47,691 nt of DNA from assembly GCF_001949145.1 (NCBI RefSeq), contig NW_019091384.1:1906090-1953780 (forward strand), read 5' to 3'. Positions 22,601-31,309 of this stretch are shown here, piece by piece. The notes under the pieces were generated by a model. That model was not told where the DNA came from, did not search any database, and saw only the letters and a list, made by a program, of their open reading frames with translations. Every line of letters starts with the position of its first letter. Position 1 is the stretch's first letter. The position numbers were made by a program, and so were the translations under genes. The stretch is from Acanthaster planci (lineage: Eukaryota > Echinodermata > Asteroidea > Valvatida > Acanthasteridae).

Positions 22601-25600
22601 TAACTCTCTGAGTAACTCTCTGGAACATCAAAGGTTCCTGTAGTTGTTGCCTTGACAACCTCTGCACTGGGTCCCGGCATACTAGAAGTGCTCTCCAGTA
22701 CAGGAGTTCGACTAGACTGAGCAACTAAAAGACAAATTTTCAAACTGACCTCTGCGTAGTGTAATGTTCATTTCTACACTTCAACCATGCATGCTACGTG
22801 TATCAGGGATAACTTCAACGTTATGAACAAGTAACTGTATGGACTGTGGTCTTGAGTTTTTCCCTTGACCAACTTCGGAGGGGTGTGTACACATGTACAT
22901 GTACATTTTCATATCGATCAAAAAGTCATATAACCGTGTGTACATTCAGTCCAGAGGAAGATGCAATGCCTTTTCTATCTTGTGCTTTTAACATCTATTT
23001 ATATGTTTCATCTTTTGACAAAAGTCTCTACATACATGTAGATTGCAACAGCCTACTAGAGATAATGCAACAATACAAGGAAGGTACATAAACGTACATC
23101 AAGGGGGGAAAACTGTTATTGTTTTTGCTCTACATGTTCTCCATGGCTATAGCCGCTTACCTACATGTAAGACACCAAGAGGAAAGTGATACTGCTGGAT
23201 AACCTCTCCCCAAAATGTTATCTGTTTGAGCAGAATACCGCCTTCAAGATCCAAAGCCTGGGGCAGGATCTGATAGATCTCTGGGTGATTTACTCCCAAG
23301 GCATACACTTGCTGTCTCAGCATCTCGGCTGACTCCACGACGGATTTCTGCAGCAAGCGCTGTCTTGAACTCATGGTCCTTGCATGCTCAAAGATGACTT
23401 CCCAACGGACATTGATGCAGGCAAAATCCTCCATCAACAAGTCGGTGCGGTGCAGCTCCCCAAGGCAACTGTGAACTGGGCTGGCCTCCGTCAAGCGGAT
23501 CTGCTCGGAAATGAGTTGGACCAACTCCTTTACATCTGCCGTCTTGCTCGGAATGTCAGGGATGTTAAGCTGTCTACCAGTCTCTCGTCTCTGGCCGAGG
23601 GAATCTCTCTCCATCTGGACCAATTCTCTCTGTGCGCTGACGACCTTGTGCATTTCCGTGACGAGCTCTTCCATTTCAGCGATGAGCTCCTCCTGTCCTT
23701 TTGCAGCTACCTCTGGGGCCCTATCCTCAAGCATCTCTCTCAAATTCCAGACCCACATTCTCTGATACCACACGAGCTGCTCCAGGTGAAACAAAATGAC
23801 ATGTTTTTCAGCAAGGGATACGTACTCTCCCTCGTCTTTTCTTGGGATGGGCATCAGCTCATCTGCCAGGGAGGCTTCAGCCCTCTTAAGACGTTTGAGG
23901 GCGTCCAATGACTTTTCTTCCCCAAGCCCTGGCACCGAGAGTTTATGAGCATGTCTGCCTCCTTGACGGACAACTTGGAGGTTCTGCTCCTCTAGCAGGA
24001 CTTCTCGTCTTAAGGACAGCCACTGTCTCAGGCCTCTGTTCAACGCCCACTCTAGTTTTCCTTCGGACAGCTTGCTGTGGGACTCTTTCTCCAGGCCAAT
24101 CACCTTCAGCCTGTACTCATTCAAGCGAAGTTTGAATGCAGTAAGGTTTCTTTGTTCTCGGTAAAACTCCTCCATCTGAGAGAGTGGATCGGTGGACTGT
24201 ACACCCTTCTCATTGACCTGCGTGATGCCTTTCAGCAGGTGATTCTCTGCATCCACGATCATCTGTGCCGAAAAGAAGTTACACACAAGAAATGTAGAAC
24301 ATGTAGAAATGCAAGATTTAAACTAACACTGCAAACTGAGAAAATGCGGTCATCAAAAGCCTGCTTCAGGGAGTAATCCGTAGAAAAATTAATGTATATT
24401 AAAAGGACACTGATAATTTCAAAAACCATTCGGATTTGGATGGACCTGCAAATTTGCAAAGCACGTTTCGATGTATCCCACGGGCACAAATCCTGGTCTA
24501 AAAATCCAGAAATAGTTAACAGTATAAAACAGATAATTCCATGAAACAATAATCAAATGTTACCGTAATCACCCGCTGGTCATGTTTTTCATCTGTCATT
24601 CCTAAAAATTGAAAAACAGAAATTGACAATTAATAGATACGTGTTTACAAACCCTTCAATGTAATTGACTCATTAATGCACAATTGAAATTTGAAACATC
24701 CTCATAATAAGCCAGACTGAGATTGTTATACCTCTGTCTCGGATCTCATTAGCCCAGAACGATTACCTGACAGGGTGATTAAAAATGCATGTTACCCTCA
24801 TGGTTGGACATCACACATAACACAACCTTGTCCCCATGGTGTTGAGCAGGGCACCCACAAGGCTAAGTACCTTGGGTATGATCAAGCACTCACCTGAGTA
24901 CTTTTCAAGTACTTTTATTATAAAAACTTAAATCTCAATTGCATAGTAATGGTCTGAATTGATTTATTATCTTAAATATGAGCAATTCCCATCCAATACC
25001 CATGTTCTTCACAGAAGTCATCAGCTTTGGTCCGTCCCAACCATTTCAATATTTTGCAGTGAACTTGTGCTCAAAAAGTATGACTGCAACACTGTCCTGT
25101 TTTCCATGTTTACCATGCAACAATCTTCCTTCATACCCACTTACATACATGTTCCCGTAAGCTGGCTTTTTGGCGTGAATACATGACACCAAAGGGGGGG
25201 TCACTTTTTCCTGCGTTTATACATTTACTGCAAGTGCTTCGAAACCCAAAAATGTTTTACACTTAAATATCAACAGGCATGTACATGTAGGCCGTAGTTT
25301 TAATAAAGTAGTACAGTCTTACATGTACATGTAAATGTACATGTTCTAGTAAAGTTCTTTATCCCTGTTGCAATAAAGTGTATATGTCATATTTGACATT
25401 AAAATGGACACTGAACTTTAGTACAAAACAGAGACAACTCTCTGGTCTCAGTCCCGCTAGCCTCCACACAAAGAAAATGTTGTGTAGCTCTCAGACATGA
25501 CAGAAAATCCCATCACCAGAGAAACCGTGACACTGCTAAAATGTGAGCAGCTACTTACCAATCCCCCATTTACTGACTTTATGCCACAAAATGTACACAC

Positions 25601-25658
25601 CTGTTTCTTGGGTAGGCTTATCGTCCCTTGCTGAAGACGAGGTGGAAGCATCTGCCAT
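10195..25658 (-). CDS. ZU5-UPA-death domain protein with N-terminal helical region (11 coding exons)
   Basis: Exons in transcript order: 25601-25658, 24564-24601, 23161-24262, 22588-22724, 20609-20750, 18004-18647, 17569-17718, 16878-17066, 15988-16053, 13326-13724 and 10195-10686. They sum to 3414 nt plus the stop, 1138 codons, and every junction keeps phase. Domains: helical/coiled region about 33-400, Ser-rich linker 446-492, ZU5 about 530-630, UPA about 675-815, a helical domain that may be DED-like about 845-920, and a death domain about 980-1060. The ZU5-UPA-DD order is that of UNC5, UNC5CL and PIDD1, where the module holds the death domain in check and signals in apoptosis or NF-kB pathways. 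No signal peptide or membrane helix is seen, so a cytosolic adaptor is likely. Domain calls are firm for ZU5, UPA and DD. The exon 8 and exon 10 donors, and the very C-terminus, are less certain. I cannot name an ortholog. Confidence 0.85.
10803..10842. repeat. (CAAA)n microsatellite in intron 10
   Basis: Imperfect ACAA/CAAA tetranucleotide run about 115 bases from the death-domain exon acceptor. On the gene strand it is a T-rich TTTG tract, which may add to the pyrimidine-rich region before that exon. Confidence 0.9.
13326..13724 (-). CDS. ZU5/death gene, exon 10: helical domain, possibly DED-like
   Basis: Acceptor TTAACAAAG, 133 codons in phase 0, proposed donor GAG|GTTTGT. It opens with DKLAKAYFKKERGQMYGD and continues LSPQDVEVLCWLLEAGL, LDQLIERLIGAGDSLITFRD, VLKLFFASQREEKV. 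The spacing of Leu residues and of the D-x-x-x-L-x-x-L-L and L-I-E-x-L blocks resembles a death-effector domain, but the match is only by eye. A second helical part follows (ALGLLGKEFDSMPQREAARI). If the donor is not used, the frame ends 13 codons later at 13287. Coding nature is clear. Confidence 0.82.
13800..14000 (+). repeat. Interspersed repeat shared with 29880-29995
   Basis: Longer copy of the repeat described at 29880, lying in intron 9 of the ZU5/death gene about 75 bases upstream (in gene sense) of the exon 10 acceptor. Possibly a SINE-like or MITE-like element. Confidence 0.6.
15570..15952 (-). repeat. 21-bp minisatellite, about 18 units, in intron 9
   Basis: Plus-strand unit GACTTGTGATGGACTTGYAGG, with some 20-bp variants (GATTGTGGTAGACTTGCAGG). 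Because 21 is a multiple of 3, the minus strand stays open in two frames as heptapeptide repeats (SPCKSIT-like and VPTSPSQ-like). It lies just inside the exon 9 donor. Confidence 0.95.
15988..16053 (-). CDS. ZU5/death gene, exon 9 (66-nt)
   Basis: Acceptor AATCCAG, 22 codons in phase 0, donor AAG|GTATGT. Encodes AKGVAASEMSVRPGD and LCSKCRK; the Cys pair is CSKC. Both splice sites are good and the phase fits exons 8 and 10. Its donor sits only 36 bases from a 21-bp minisatellite. Confidence 0.65.
16878..17066 (-). CDS. ZU5/death gene, exon 8: UPA domain, end
   Basis: Acceptor TTCTTTCAG, phase 0. Encodes TIQKKRVWRYCTNSVTFAFD and the strand CDARLRCYGHVY, which parallel the V-P-F-S-R-V-W ... F-x-L/F-E/D ... 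C-K/R-I/L pattern closing the UPA domain in UNC5. The chosen donor is CCG|GTTAGT (phase 0), leaving 63 codons. Alternatives are CAA|GTGACG slightly further on, or no splicing, in which case the frame stops at 16797 and the protein ends after UPA. The exon is secure; its 3' end is not. Confidence 0.75.
17569..17718 (-). CDS. ZU5/death gene, exon 7: UPA domain, middle
   Basis: Acceptor TTTAAACAG, exactly 50 codons in phase 0, donor CAG|GTACCG. Encodes KVMDTEMSYGSNTKPLDVFR, then ELEVEYVLGDVQLEIKGLTA. The beta-strand pattern around VQLEIKGL matches the UPA middle strands in UNC5-type proteins. Without splicing the frame would run on to a stop at 17392. Confidence 0.8.
17800..17950. repeat. Degenerate AATCAAAT/CCAACC low-complexity tract in intron 6
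   Basis: Plus-strand words such as CAAATCAAATAC, AATCCAATC and ACCCAACCCAACCCAATCC recur. In gene sense it is T/G-rich. It lies between exons 6 and 7, near the exon 6 donor. Confidence 0.7.
18004..18647 (-). CDS. ZU5/death gene, exon 6: ZU5 domain and start of UPA
   Basis: Acceptor ATCTTTACAG, 644 bases, donor CAG|GTATTG, entry phase 1 and exit phase 0. About 40 residues of linker precede the ZU5 core: GYFDQRGGSLAL, then YIPRGAIPAGSPQKVYIYVD, then SPMIQCGPTGLTFLDTVVLS. The Phe-Asp-x-Arg-Gly-Gly and I-P-x-G-A-I-P blocks are the family hallmarks seen in UNC5, ankyrin and PIDD1. The exon ends in VRIHIWNDDPVAEQ, the first strands of the UPA fold. No FSH or SF motif marking PIDD1-type autoproteolysis is obvious. 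Confidence 0.93.
20115..20465. other. Assembly gap (N run)
   Basis: 351 undetermined bases inside intron 5 of the ZU5/death gene. Open frames that cross it are meaningless. Confidence 1.
20609..20750 (-). CDS. ZU5/death gene, exon 5: serine-run linker with GC donor
   Basis: Acceptor TTCCTTATAG, then 142 bases. Encodes TKSYSYPLELTDPTDFFASD followed by an acidic Ser-rich tract with eight Ser in a row, made by a TCA/TCT repeat, then PASPTAIESEGLPQ. The natural end is CAAG|GCAAGT, a GC-AG type donor with otherwise perfect consensus; it leaves phase 1, which the ZU5 exon requires. The next GT downstream would give the wrong phase. The following intron contains an assembly gap, so a further small exon cannot be excluded. 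Confidence 0.65.
21072..21858 (-). repeat. Tandem array, about 14 units of roughly 55 bp, in intron 4
   Basis: Unit on the plus strand contains ATAATATGGTGCCACAACC, then ATGACAACATTTTTTACC, then TGGAACAAATCCCTGCCC. I count about 14 units with small length changes, mostly in the T run. In the sense of the surrounding gene each unit presents CCAGGTAAAAAA, a near-consensus 5' splice site; about nine units keep the exact CAGGTA core. Long minus-strand open frames across it are by-products of the repetition. Confidence 0.93.
22588..22724 (-). CDS. ZU5/death gene, exon 4: Ser/Thr/Pro linker
   Basis: Acceptor TTTTAG, 137 bases, donor CAG|GTGAGT, entry phase 1 and exit phase 0. Encodes a low-complexity polar linker containing SSRTPVLESTSSMPGPSAE and PESYSESYPEFQ. 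No domain. Both splice sites are close to consensus. Confidence 0.75.
23161..24262 (-). CDS. ZU5/death gene, exon 3: large N-terminal helical region
   Basis: Acceptor CGGCACAG, then 367 codons plus one base, donor GTAG|GTAAGC. The sequence is charged and rich in Glu, Leu, Arg and Gln, with heptad-like stretches (for example around EEFYREQRNLTAFKLRLNEY and EELIAEMEELVTEMHKVVS), so it should be mainly alpha-helical, partly coiled coil. It ends with a more globular piece around NHPEIYQILPQALDLEGG. I do not recognise the family. It has no LRR, ankyrin or Ig features that usually precede ZU5 modules. Long single exon and strong coding character make the exon itself secure. Confidence 0.9.
24564..24601 (-). 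CDS. ZU5/death gene, exon 2 (38-nt microexon)
   Basis: Acceptor TTTTTAG, then 38 bases reading (G)MTDEKHDQRVIT, then donor ACG|GTAACA. Entry phase 1 and exit phase 0 link exon 1 to exon 3. It is too short to be found by frame length alone; it is supported by its splice signals and phase. Confidence 0.6.
25318..25345. repeat. TACATGTACATG self-complementary run
   Basis: Alternating palindromic TACATG units. Similar runs occur at 20797-20832, 22886-22907, 25810-25828 and 26241-26257, all in or next to the ZU5/death gene. They are simple sequence and were used here only as a hint at lineage. Confidence 0.8.
25601..25658 (-). CDS. ZU5/death gene, exon 1 (start codon)
   Basis: Begins ATGGCAGATGCT and encodes MADASTSSSARDDKPTQET plus one base, then donor CAG|GTGTGT. 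The N-terminus is polar and Ser/Thr-rich, not a signal peptide. Phase 1 at the donor matches the next exon. A non-coding 5' exon upstream is possible, since CpG-rich sequence lies about 1.3 kb away. Confidence 0.7.
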
Positions 25659-26929
25659 GTTTGCTAGTGGATTCTACACGTAACTACCGAAGAAAGATTT
25701 GCCCGACAATCTAAAAGGTGAAAACACCACAATTGGCAAACAGAGATGAGAAATTTGATGAATTTAGTCCTAGAAATCATAAGAATTGGAAATCAAAGTT
25801 GTTGGAAGATGTACATGTACATGCATGTAGGTCAACAATAAAGACTGCCGCAGTACCAGTGAGATGATGCATTCTGCAAACCCTTCATACTCACAACAGC
25901 TACATATTTTCATTTTTGCAAAAAATCGGAAGAATGCTTTCTGGCAGAGTGCCAATCACCACACCATGTTACTGCTCCTGCCAAGAGGGGGGTCAAGCCA
26001 ATCAAATGAAAATCCACTGTCATATGCACACTGTAAAACACGGCATTGTGGTCGCAGCGTGGGCCAGTCACTGACACCCGTACCTGTAACTTACTTTGGC
26101 CAGTAAGCCCCCCACTGGTAACCATGCTTGCACTGCATAGGTCAACAAATGCAACCGGCTGATACATGTCACTGCAACTTGGTACATGTAAGTCATACAT
26201 CAAGCAACACTGTAGCAATGGCTTAACTATGACACCGTAAATACATGTACATGTATCTAAGGGGGAAGACAGGGGTGAATGTCTTTTTCATGGAGGCACA
26301 GCGAACCTGTAAACTACAGGTCTTATAAATTTCAAAATGTCAAGGGGGGGGGTGTATGGAGCTGCTGGAGGACATGTGCCTTATGATGATGACAATGCAA
26401 AGCTGCCTACATGTACTTCGGGTGTAAATAGACCAACATTAGTCCACAGAGCACAAAGCACACTACAGGTCCAGCAACAATTGGCCCAAATGCCATGAAA
26501 TGCTCCACGTGGTTTTTGGAGGGTTTGCTAGTAGTCTGCATCATACATGGAGGCCCAGTATGCCCACAGCAGTCTGTTCAGCACAACCTTGAATCTACGG
26601 TACTCTATCCAGAGTTGGTTTGCCTCTGTCGGGAGTATAAATTTGCGCAAGATTGTGCTAAACAAGTGTGCATTGAAATTGAGTGGATCGGCACCTCATG
26701 ATTCGGACCAAAATGCGGCATGTCCACGACACGATTCATCATGTTCATCAGTGTTCATGGTACGTGAGACGTAGGCTACGCCAAAATCTAAATGTAAACT
26801 TACCAAAATAGGCCCGGGCCTAGTAGACCGAGTAACAGTACAGCCAAATTTATCACTTAACTTTCAAGTTCCTATCTCTACTCATGGAAGAATAAACTAC
26901 TGCCGCAGCTTGCTGTCTGAAAATACACG

Positions 26930-27115
26930 TCTGATGATGAGGGCACTGCATCTGGTCGCCGCGTCGCGATGAAGCTGGCGTGCGCTCGTCGTATAATCAC
27001 GTTATGCCGCCGGTGCTCCAGAATATATTGGCGAATGATAATTGGAACTCGAGCACCAACAAGGGCAAGGCTTAAAGAACGACGGTTTGGTTTTGTGACG
27101 CATGCGCATATTAAA
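26930..27115 (-). promoter_or_regulatory. Candidate CpG-rich promoter of the ZU5/death gene
   Basis: This stretch is visibly richer in CG dinucleotides than its AT-rich flanks. It contains TGACGCATGCGCA at 27096-27108, whose GCATGCGC core resembles an NRF1 site next to a CRE-like half site. It lies about 1.3-1.45 kb upstream of the minus-strand start codon. A TATA-less promoter with a non-coding first exon is an inference. Confidence 0.35.
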
Positions 27116-27446
27116 ATAAGCTCCTTGTTTTTGCGAACTTTATTTTGCATGCCATCTAGCGTCTTACTCCCGATCGTGTCAAAGTTCATAACCGGGGAAT
27201 TCCCGACTTAACACGCTATGGACTTTCGTGGAAAATTTTCTCACGTGTATGCGACCTGGGGAGACTCCACAGGATTGGGATTCCCAAACTACGTATATTA
27301 AAGTCTTTACAACCAAGGGCGTAACAACGGGAAGGGGGGGGGGGCTGGGGGCGCGTGCCTCCCACCACAAATTTCCGTTGCCCCCCCCACTAAAAAAAAG
27401 ATGAATGGATATTGAACAAGGCTAACGAAAACTTGCCCCCGAATAA

Positions 27447-27517
27447 TCATACCATTGAAAGCCGGTGCCCCCATAATATGCTGGTGCCCCCCCCAATAAA
27501 ATCCTAGCTACGCCACT
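27447..27517 (-). repeat. Interspersed repeat, GTGGCGTAGCTAGGAT family, minus copy
   Basis: Reverse complement reads AGTGGCGTAGCTAGGATTTT, then a G-run, GCACCAGCATATTATGGGGG, CACCGGCTTTCAATGG, matching the plus copy at 6248. A second GGGCGTAAC plus G-run segment at 27312-27400 may belong to the same insertion. Confidence 0.8.
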
Positions 27518-29185
27518 GTTAATGACCCTCGATCCGAAAGTGAAATAAAGTGAATCATGTTGAAATGCAATCAGTTGAAGGTCGAGTGCATCAATTATCA
27601 TTTTCCAGCCTGGACACGTCCCCATTCATCCGCCGACAGCTTAGTGAACAGACAACAATAACCGTTTGGGGCGTGTGTGTCGTGACAACGCTCGTCGTGC
27701 TTTGCCGAATTTGAACTCTGCCACTGACGACAATTTCCAAACAGGTATCGGAAATGGCCTCCTGTCATTGCGTTCTTCAAACCGACACCTTGCCAGAAAG
27801 TATAATTTTTAAAAGGAGTTTAGTCCATAGTCTGCATATATCTTTAAACCCACATGTATAGTATAGAAAGTGTTTCAACTATACTTTTGATTGCCACGGT
27901 TACTTTTTGGAGAGGCCTACTGCAAACGATGGACAGTAGTGTACCCGCTTTCACCCAGGCTGCGTGCCACACGCGCACTACAGAAACGTCTACGGAAAGA
28001 AAGCATGTAGGGCAGCTACTTGCAGTAAGTAGAAAAGTCCCGTTGTAGGTGTTGGCAACTTAAGGCACTTCCAGTCTGGGTTGTGAAGGAAACTTAATCA
28101 ACACAATAGAACATCGGTTCCCAGTCATCCTGAGAGAATATTATTTAGTCCAGTGGATAGACGTAAGTAATGCTCAAAACTTCATTGGAAAGGTTTGTCG
28201 TCAGTCCAATTCTGGGCGCCAATTTAGGCTGCTGGCTGACTAGGCACAGTCTTCTGGCGGCAAGTGGTTACGACCCGTGACGTGGAGGGGGGTGGCAGTG
28301 GTTGTCAAACCCCTTCGAATCCGCTCGTTGACATGTTTTATTTATTATCTTTAAGGGCCTAAAGGTCTAAACATTGTAAGACTCCCTAAAAAGCATAAAT
28401 CATGTAGGGGTGTAATTATCTCCAGTGTTCGGTTACAAGGACAAACTATCAGACTAAGTGGCTTCTCATCAGTAACGACAATTGCACGTAGTAATCTTCG
28501 CCCTTTGGACGAAAATAAAACTTCTGAACCCCCCCCCCCGTAATGTACTCGTGTACTCAGGCGTAGGTTCAGAGGCAGTGCTTTACTGTGCGTTCCACAC
28601 ACGGCATGTTAATACATGTACGGGAGCCTCAAAATGCCATATATGACACCCCCTCAATAATCCCAGCCCGTTTCTAATTAATTAATTTGAAAATGCATAC
28701 GATTCCATCGACATTTTGCCCAAATCGTCATATCAACTCTATGTAATTATAATAAAAAATAATAATAATGAGTATAAACTCTAGATCTACCTTAAATTAA
28801 TGAAGTGACAGTTGTCACAGAAAAGTACAGACAAATAAAAGAACATACAGATTACTGCAAGAGACATGAATATTACAAGTGAACCCGCAAGTAATTATTT
28901 TGCAAGTGGGTCTTAAGTTTGAATTTGAACAAGATGACCGTATAATTTCTTATGTATCCAGTGTATTGCAAAGTTTTGAACTTTCAAGCTTGTTATTGTA
29001 GCAAATTTAGAGCGTGAAAAGTAGGCCTACACGGAACAGTTTGCATGCTGTATTGTAACATTGTGAGGAATATGTTTACTTGTTGTAAACATTTACTGAA
29101 GAGATAAATTTGGGTTGTTTGGGGTAATTACACTGATGCATGAAGGCACCAATTCGAAAAAAATAGTAATAATCACAAACAAATA

Positions 29186-29287
29186 AGCGCCCTCACAGAG
29201 AACGGGTCTTTATTCCTCTGTGATATGCTTGAGTAGTACTTCATTGTCATATAAATCGAAATAACAAACATCCTCTGTGAGGGCGCT
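29186..29287. mobile_element. 102-bp foldback element with 15-bp perfect terminal inverted repeats
   Basis: The left end AGCGCCCTCACAGAG is the exact reverse complement of the right end CTCTGTGAGGGCGCT. The centre is AT-rich with a second CCTCTGTGA copy. Size and structure fit a miniature inverted-repeat element. No target duplication is evident. Confidence 0.7.
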
Positions 29288-29651
29288 CCACGCAACCCTT
29301 CTATTACTTTTGCATTTATAAAAATCATTTGCACCATGACTTTACTTTCATATTGAAACAGGAAATCAGACGAGCCTACCACTGAATTCGACCATTTTGC
29401 GGCACTTCAAAGTCAAGGTATGTATGCTCGGATGACTGTTTTTTTTTTCTCTCTCTCTCAAACTCTTAATGCACCACTCCTCCATCCATAAATGGACAAA
29501 AGAAACGCGGGAAATGTTTTTGAAATCATTCGCTAATGTTTCTACTCTCCAGCAGGACCTTGATAACCCGAGTCTTTGGAGTCATCCCAACGGTATGACC
29601 TTAATTCATAATGCAATTTTTAAAAAAAGGTTGTGTATTTTAGGCCTGTGA

Positions 29652-29691
29652 ACAGCGCTGTATATATACATCGGTATATATACAGCGCTGT
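29652..29691. repeat. Perfect 17-bp inverted repeat with 6-base loop
   Basis: Arm ACAGCGCTGTATATATA, loop CATCGG, then the exact reverse-complement arm. Each arm also contains the smaller palindrome ACAGCGCTGT. It could form a strong hairpin or cruciform; function unknown. Confidence 0.9.
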
Positions 29692-29879
29692 AAAGATTAC
29701 CGCTCTTTGAAAATGAGGGGGGCTTGTTTTGTTATCCCATTAGTGAAAGAAACTGACAGGCGATTTCAGTTGACATTTGGGATTGCAGGGGCTGCTTAGT
29801 AATGTCCAAATTTCAAATGGAACAGTCAAAGTACAGTGTGCGTAACGGTAAAATCACTGCTCTTCTTCTCAGGACTGTC

Positions 29880-29995
29880 CGTACATATTCGCCTCGAGCA
29901 GCAGCACCCCCTCATCGGTTGAAAAGAGCCATGCTGGTTTCGAATGCATCAAAACTGAGCCCTCTCTTGGTCCAGCCTGGGGCCCATGTGAGAAA
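29880..29995 (+). repeat. Interspersed repeat shared with 13800-14000
   Basis: Blocks GAGCAGCAGCACCCCCTCAT, GAAAAGAGCCA, and CCCTCTCTTGGTCCAGC match GAGCAGAAGCGCCCCCTCAT, GAAAAGAGCCA and CCCTCTCTTGGTCAAGC at 13808-13982, in the same order and strand, with about 70 extra bases in the other copy. No coding content. Confidence 0.65.
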
Positions 29996-30714
29996 ATAAA
30001 CACAAATGCGATCTTTGATGCCGGAATTTATAACAGATGAACACCATTTCACGTTAACAGCACTTTAGGGCAGGGAAGTAAATCTCGGGGTTTGGAGCCT
30101 TTCCACCACTTTTTGAGGTGGCGATGGACCATTTTGATTGTGATGAGGAAAAACAAAATATCCATATATGCGGATGGAGACCATAATTTTATTTTATTTT
30201 TAAGAAGATAATCTAGTAACTAAAAATTGATAAGACAACATTAAACCACCGACCAAAATAAGACCAGATTTACAAGGAAATAGGTCCACGGTCATTCTAA
30301 TTTTATTCAAACCATTTCTCCAGTTTATCAAAACAAATGAATAACGTGCCGATAAAAACATTGCTAGTTATTGTGAATTCAGTATTTTGCATTTATCGGT
30401 ATCTGTGCATGTAAACAAATTAAAATTTTCTACCATGTCCTTAATACACTTCCGTAAGAATCTCCTGTTGGTAAACAGAGAAAAATTTTGACCATGGAAT
30501 GTGAAACAGCAACTTCTGTAATGCCAATTGACAATATAATCTACTGTTATTTAAAGGATGACAGTTAAAACTTGAGTCACATTTGAACAGGCGGGTTTAT
30601 TGTTAGTAGTAGTAGTAGTATTTGGTCATGCCATTTCTTTTTCAACACATCGAAGGTGGTCATAGGAGAGGCGATAACAATCACTGTGGCCAAGGACCTG
30701 CCACTCGCCATCAA

Positions 30715-31290
30715 GCTGTGTACAAAGTAAATAAATATAAATTAAAATACTCACATATAAAAGTATTTGAAGCCAAAGGTTAGAATTTATAAGTAAAAGA
30801 AAAAGAGTTACTGGTAATGAATAAAGATAATGTACGCAATTGAATAAGAAATTGAAAAAAATTGAATGAATAAGCAATTAATGATAAAGACACAATAAAT
30901 AATGCCACGATAAATACAAAATATTACATGTGTACGAGAACAGTAGGTAAGTGTGCAATAAATTTTATGAAGGTTTAAAAAATAATTGGCAAACAGGAGG
31001 CTTAAATATTGATTAAAAAGATGTGTAAAGTAAATACATGAAAATAAATAAGAATCTATAAAAATGAAATATAAGAAAATATTACTAGTTAAACATAAAA
31101 AGAAATGAACTCACTGGAAATGAAAAAAAGTGGAACTAAAAGTGGAAAGGAATAAAAATGTTGTAAGAAATTAAATTAAATAAGCATTTAGTGATAAAGA
31201 CACAATGAATACGAAAAATACACGTACAAGATAATAGGTACATGTCTCCGACAAATCTGATAAACATGTAAAACTTTATTGGCAGAGAGG
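30715..31290 (-). repeat. Two diverged direct repeats of about 280 bp in the LINE 3' region
   Basis: Copies at about 30715-31015 and 31020-31290 share, in order, an AAAGTAAAT start, AT-rich body, AATAAGCA(AT)TTA(A)TGATAAAGACACAAT and a final GGCA(A/G)A-GAG-GGCTTAA block. Alignment is by eye. Confidence 0.65.
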
Positions 31291-31309
31291 GGGCTTAATT
31301 AGTAATATA

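Larger units (their letters stand above)
25659..30599. other. Intergenic region upstream of the ZU5/death gene
   Basis: No convincing gene. Contains the putative promoter of the minus gene (about 26930-27115), an interspersed repeat pair (27312-27517), C/G homopolymer runs (26344-26352, 28530-28541), a foldback element (29186-29287), a perfect palindrome (29652-29691) and a short repeat shared with 13800-14000. Open frames here are short and mutually overlapping. Confidence 0.6.
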
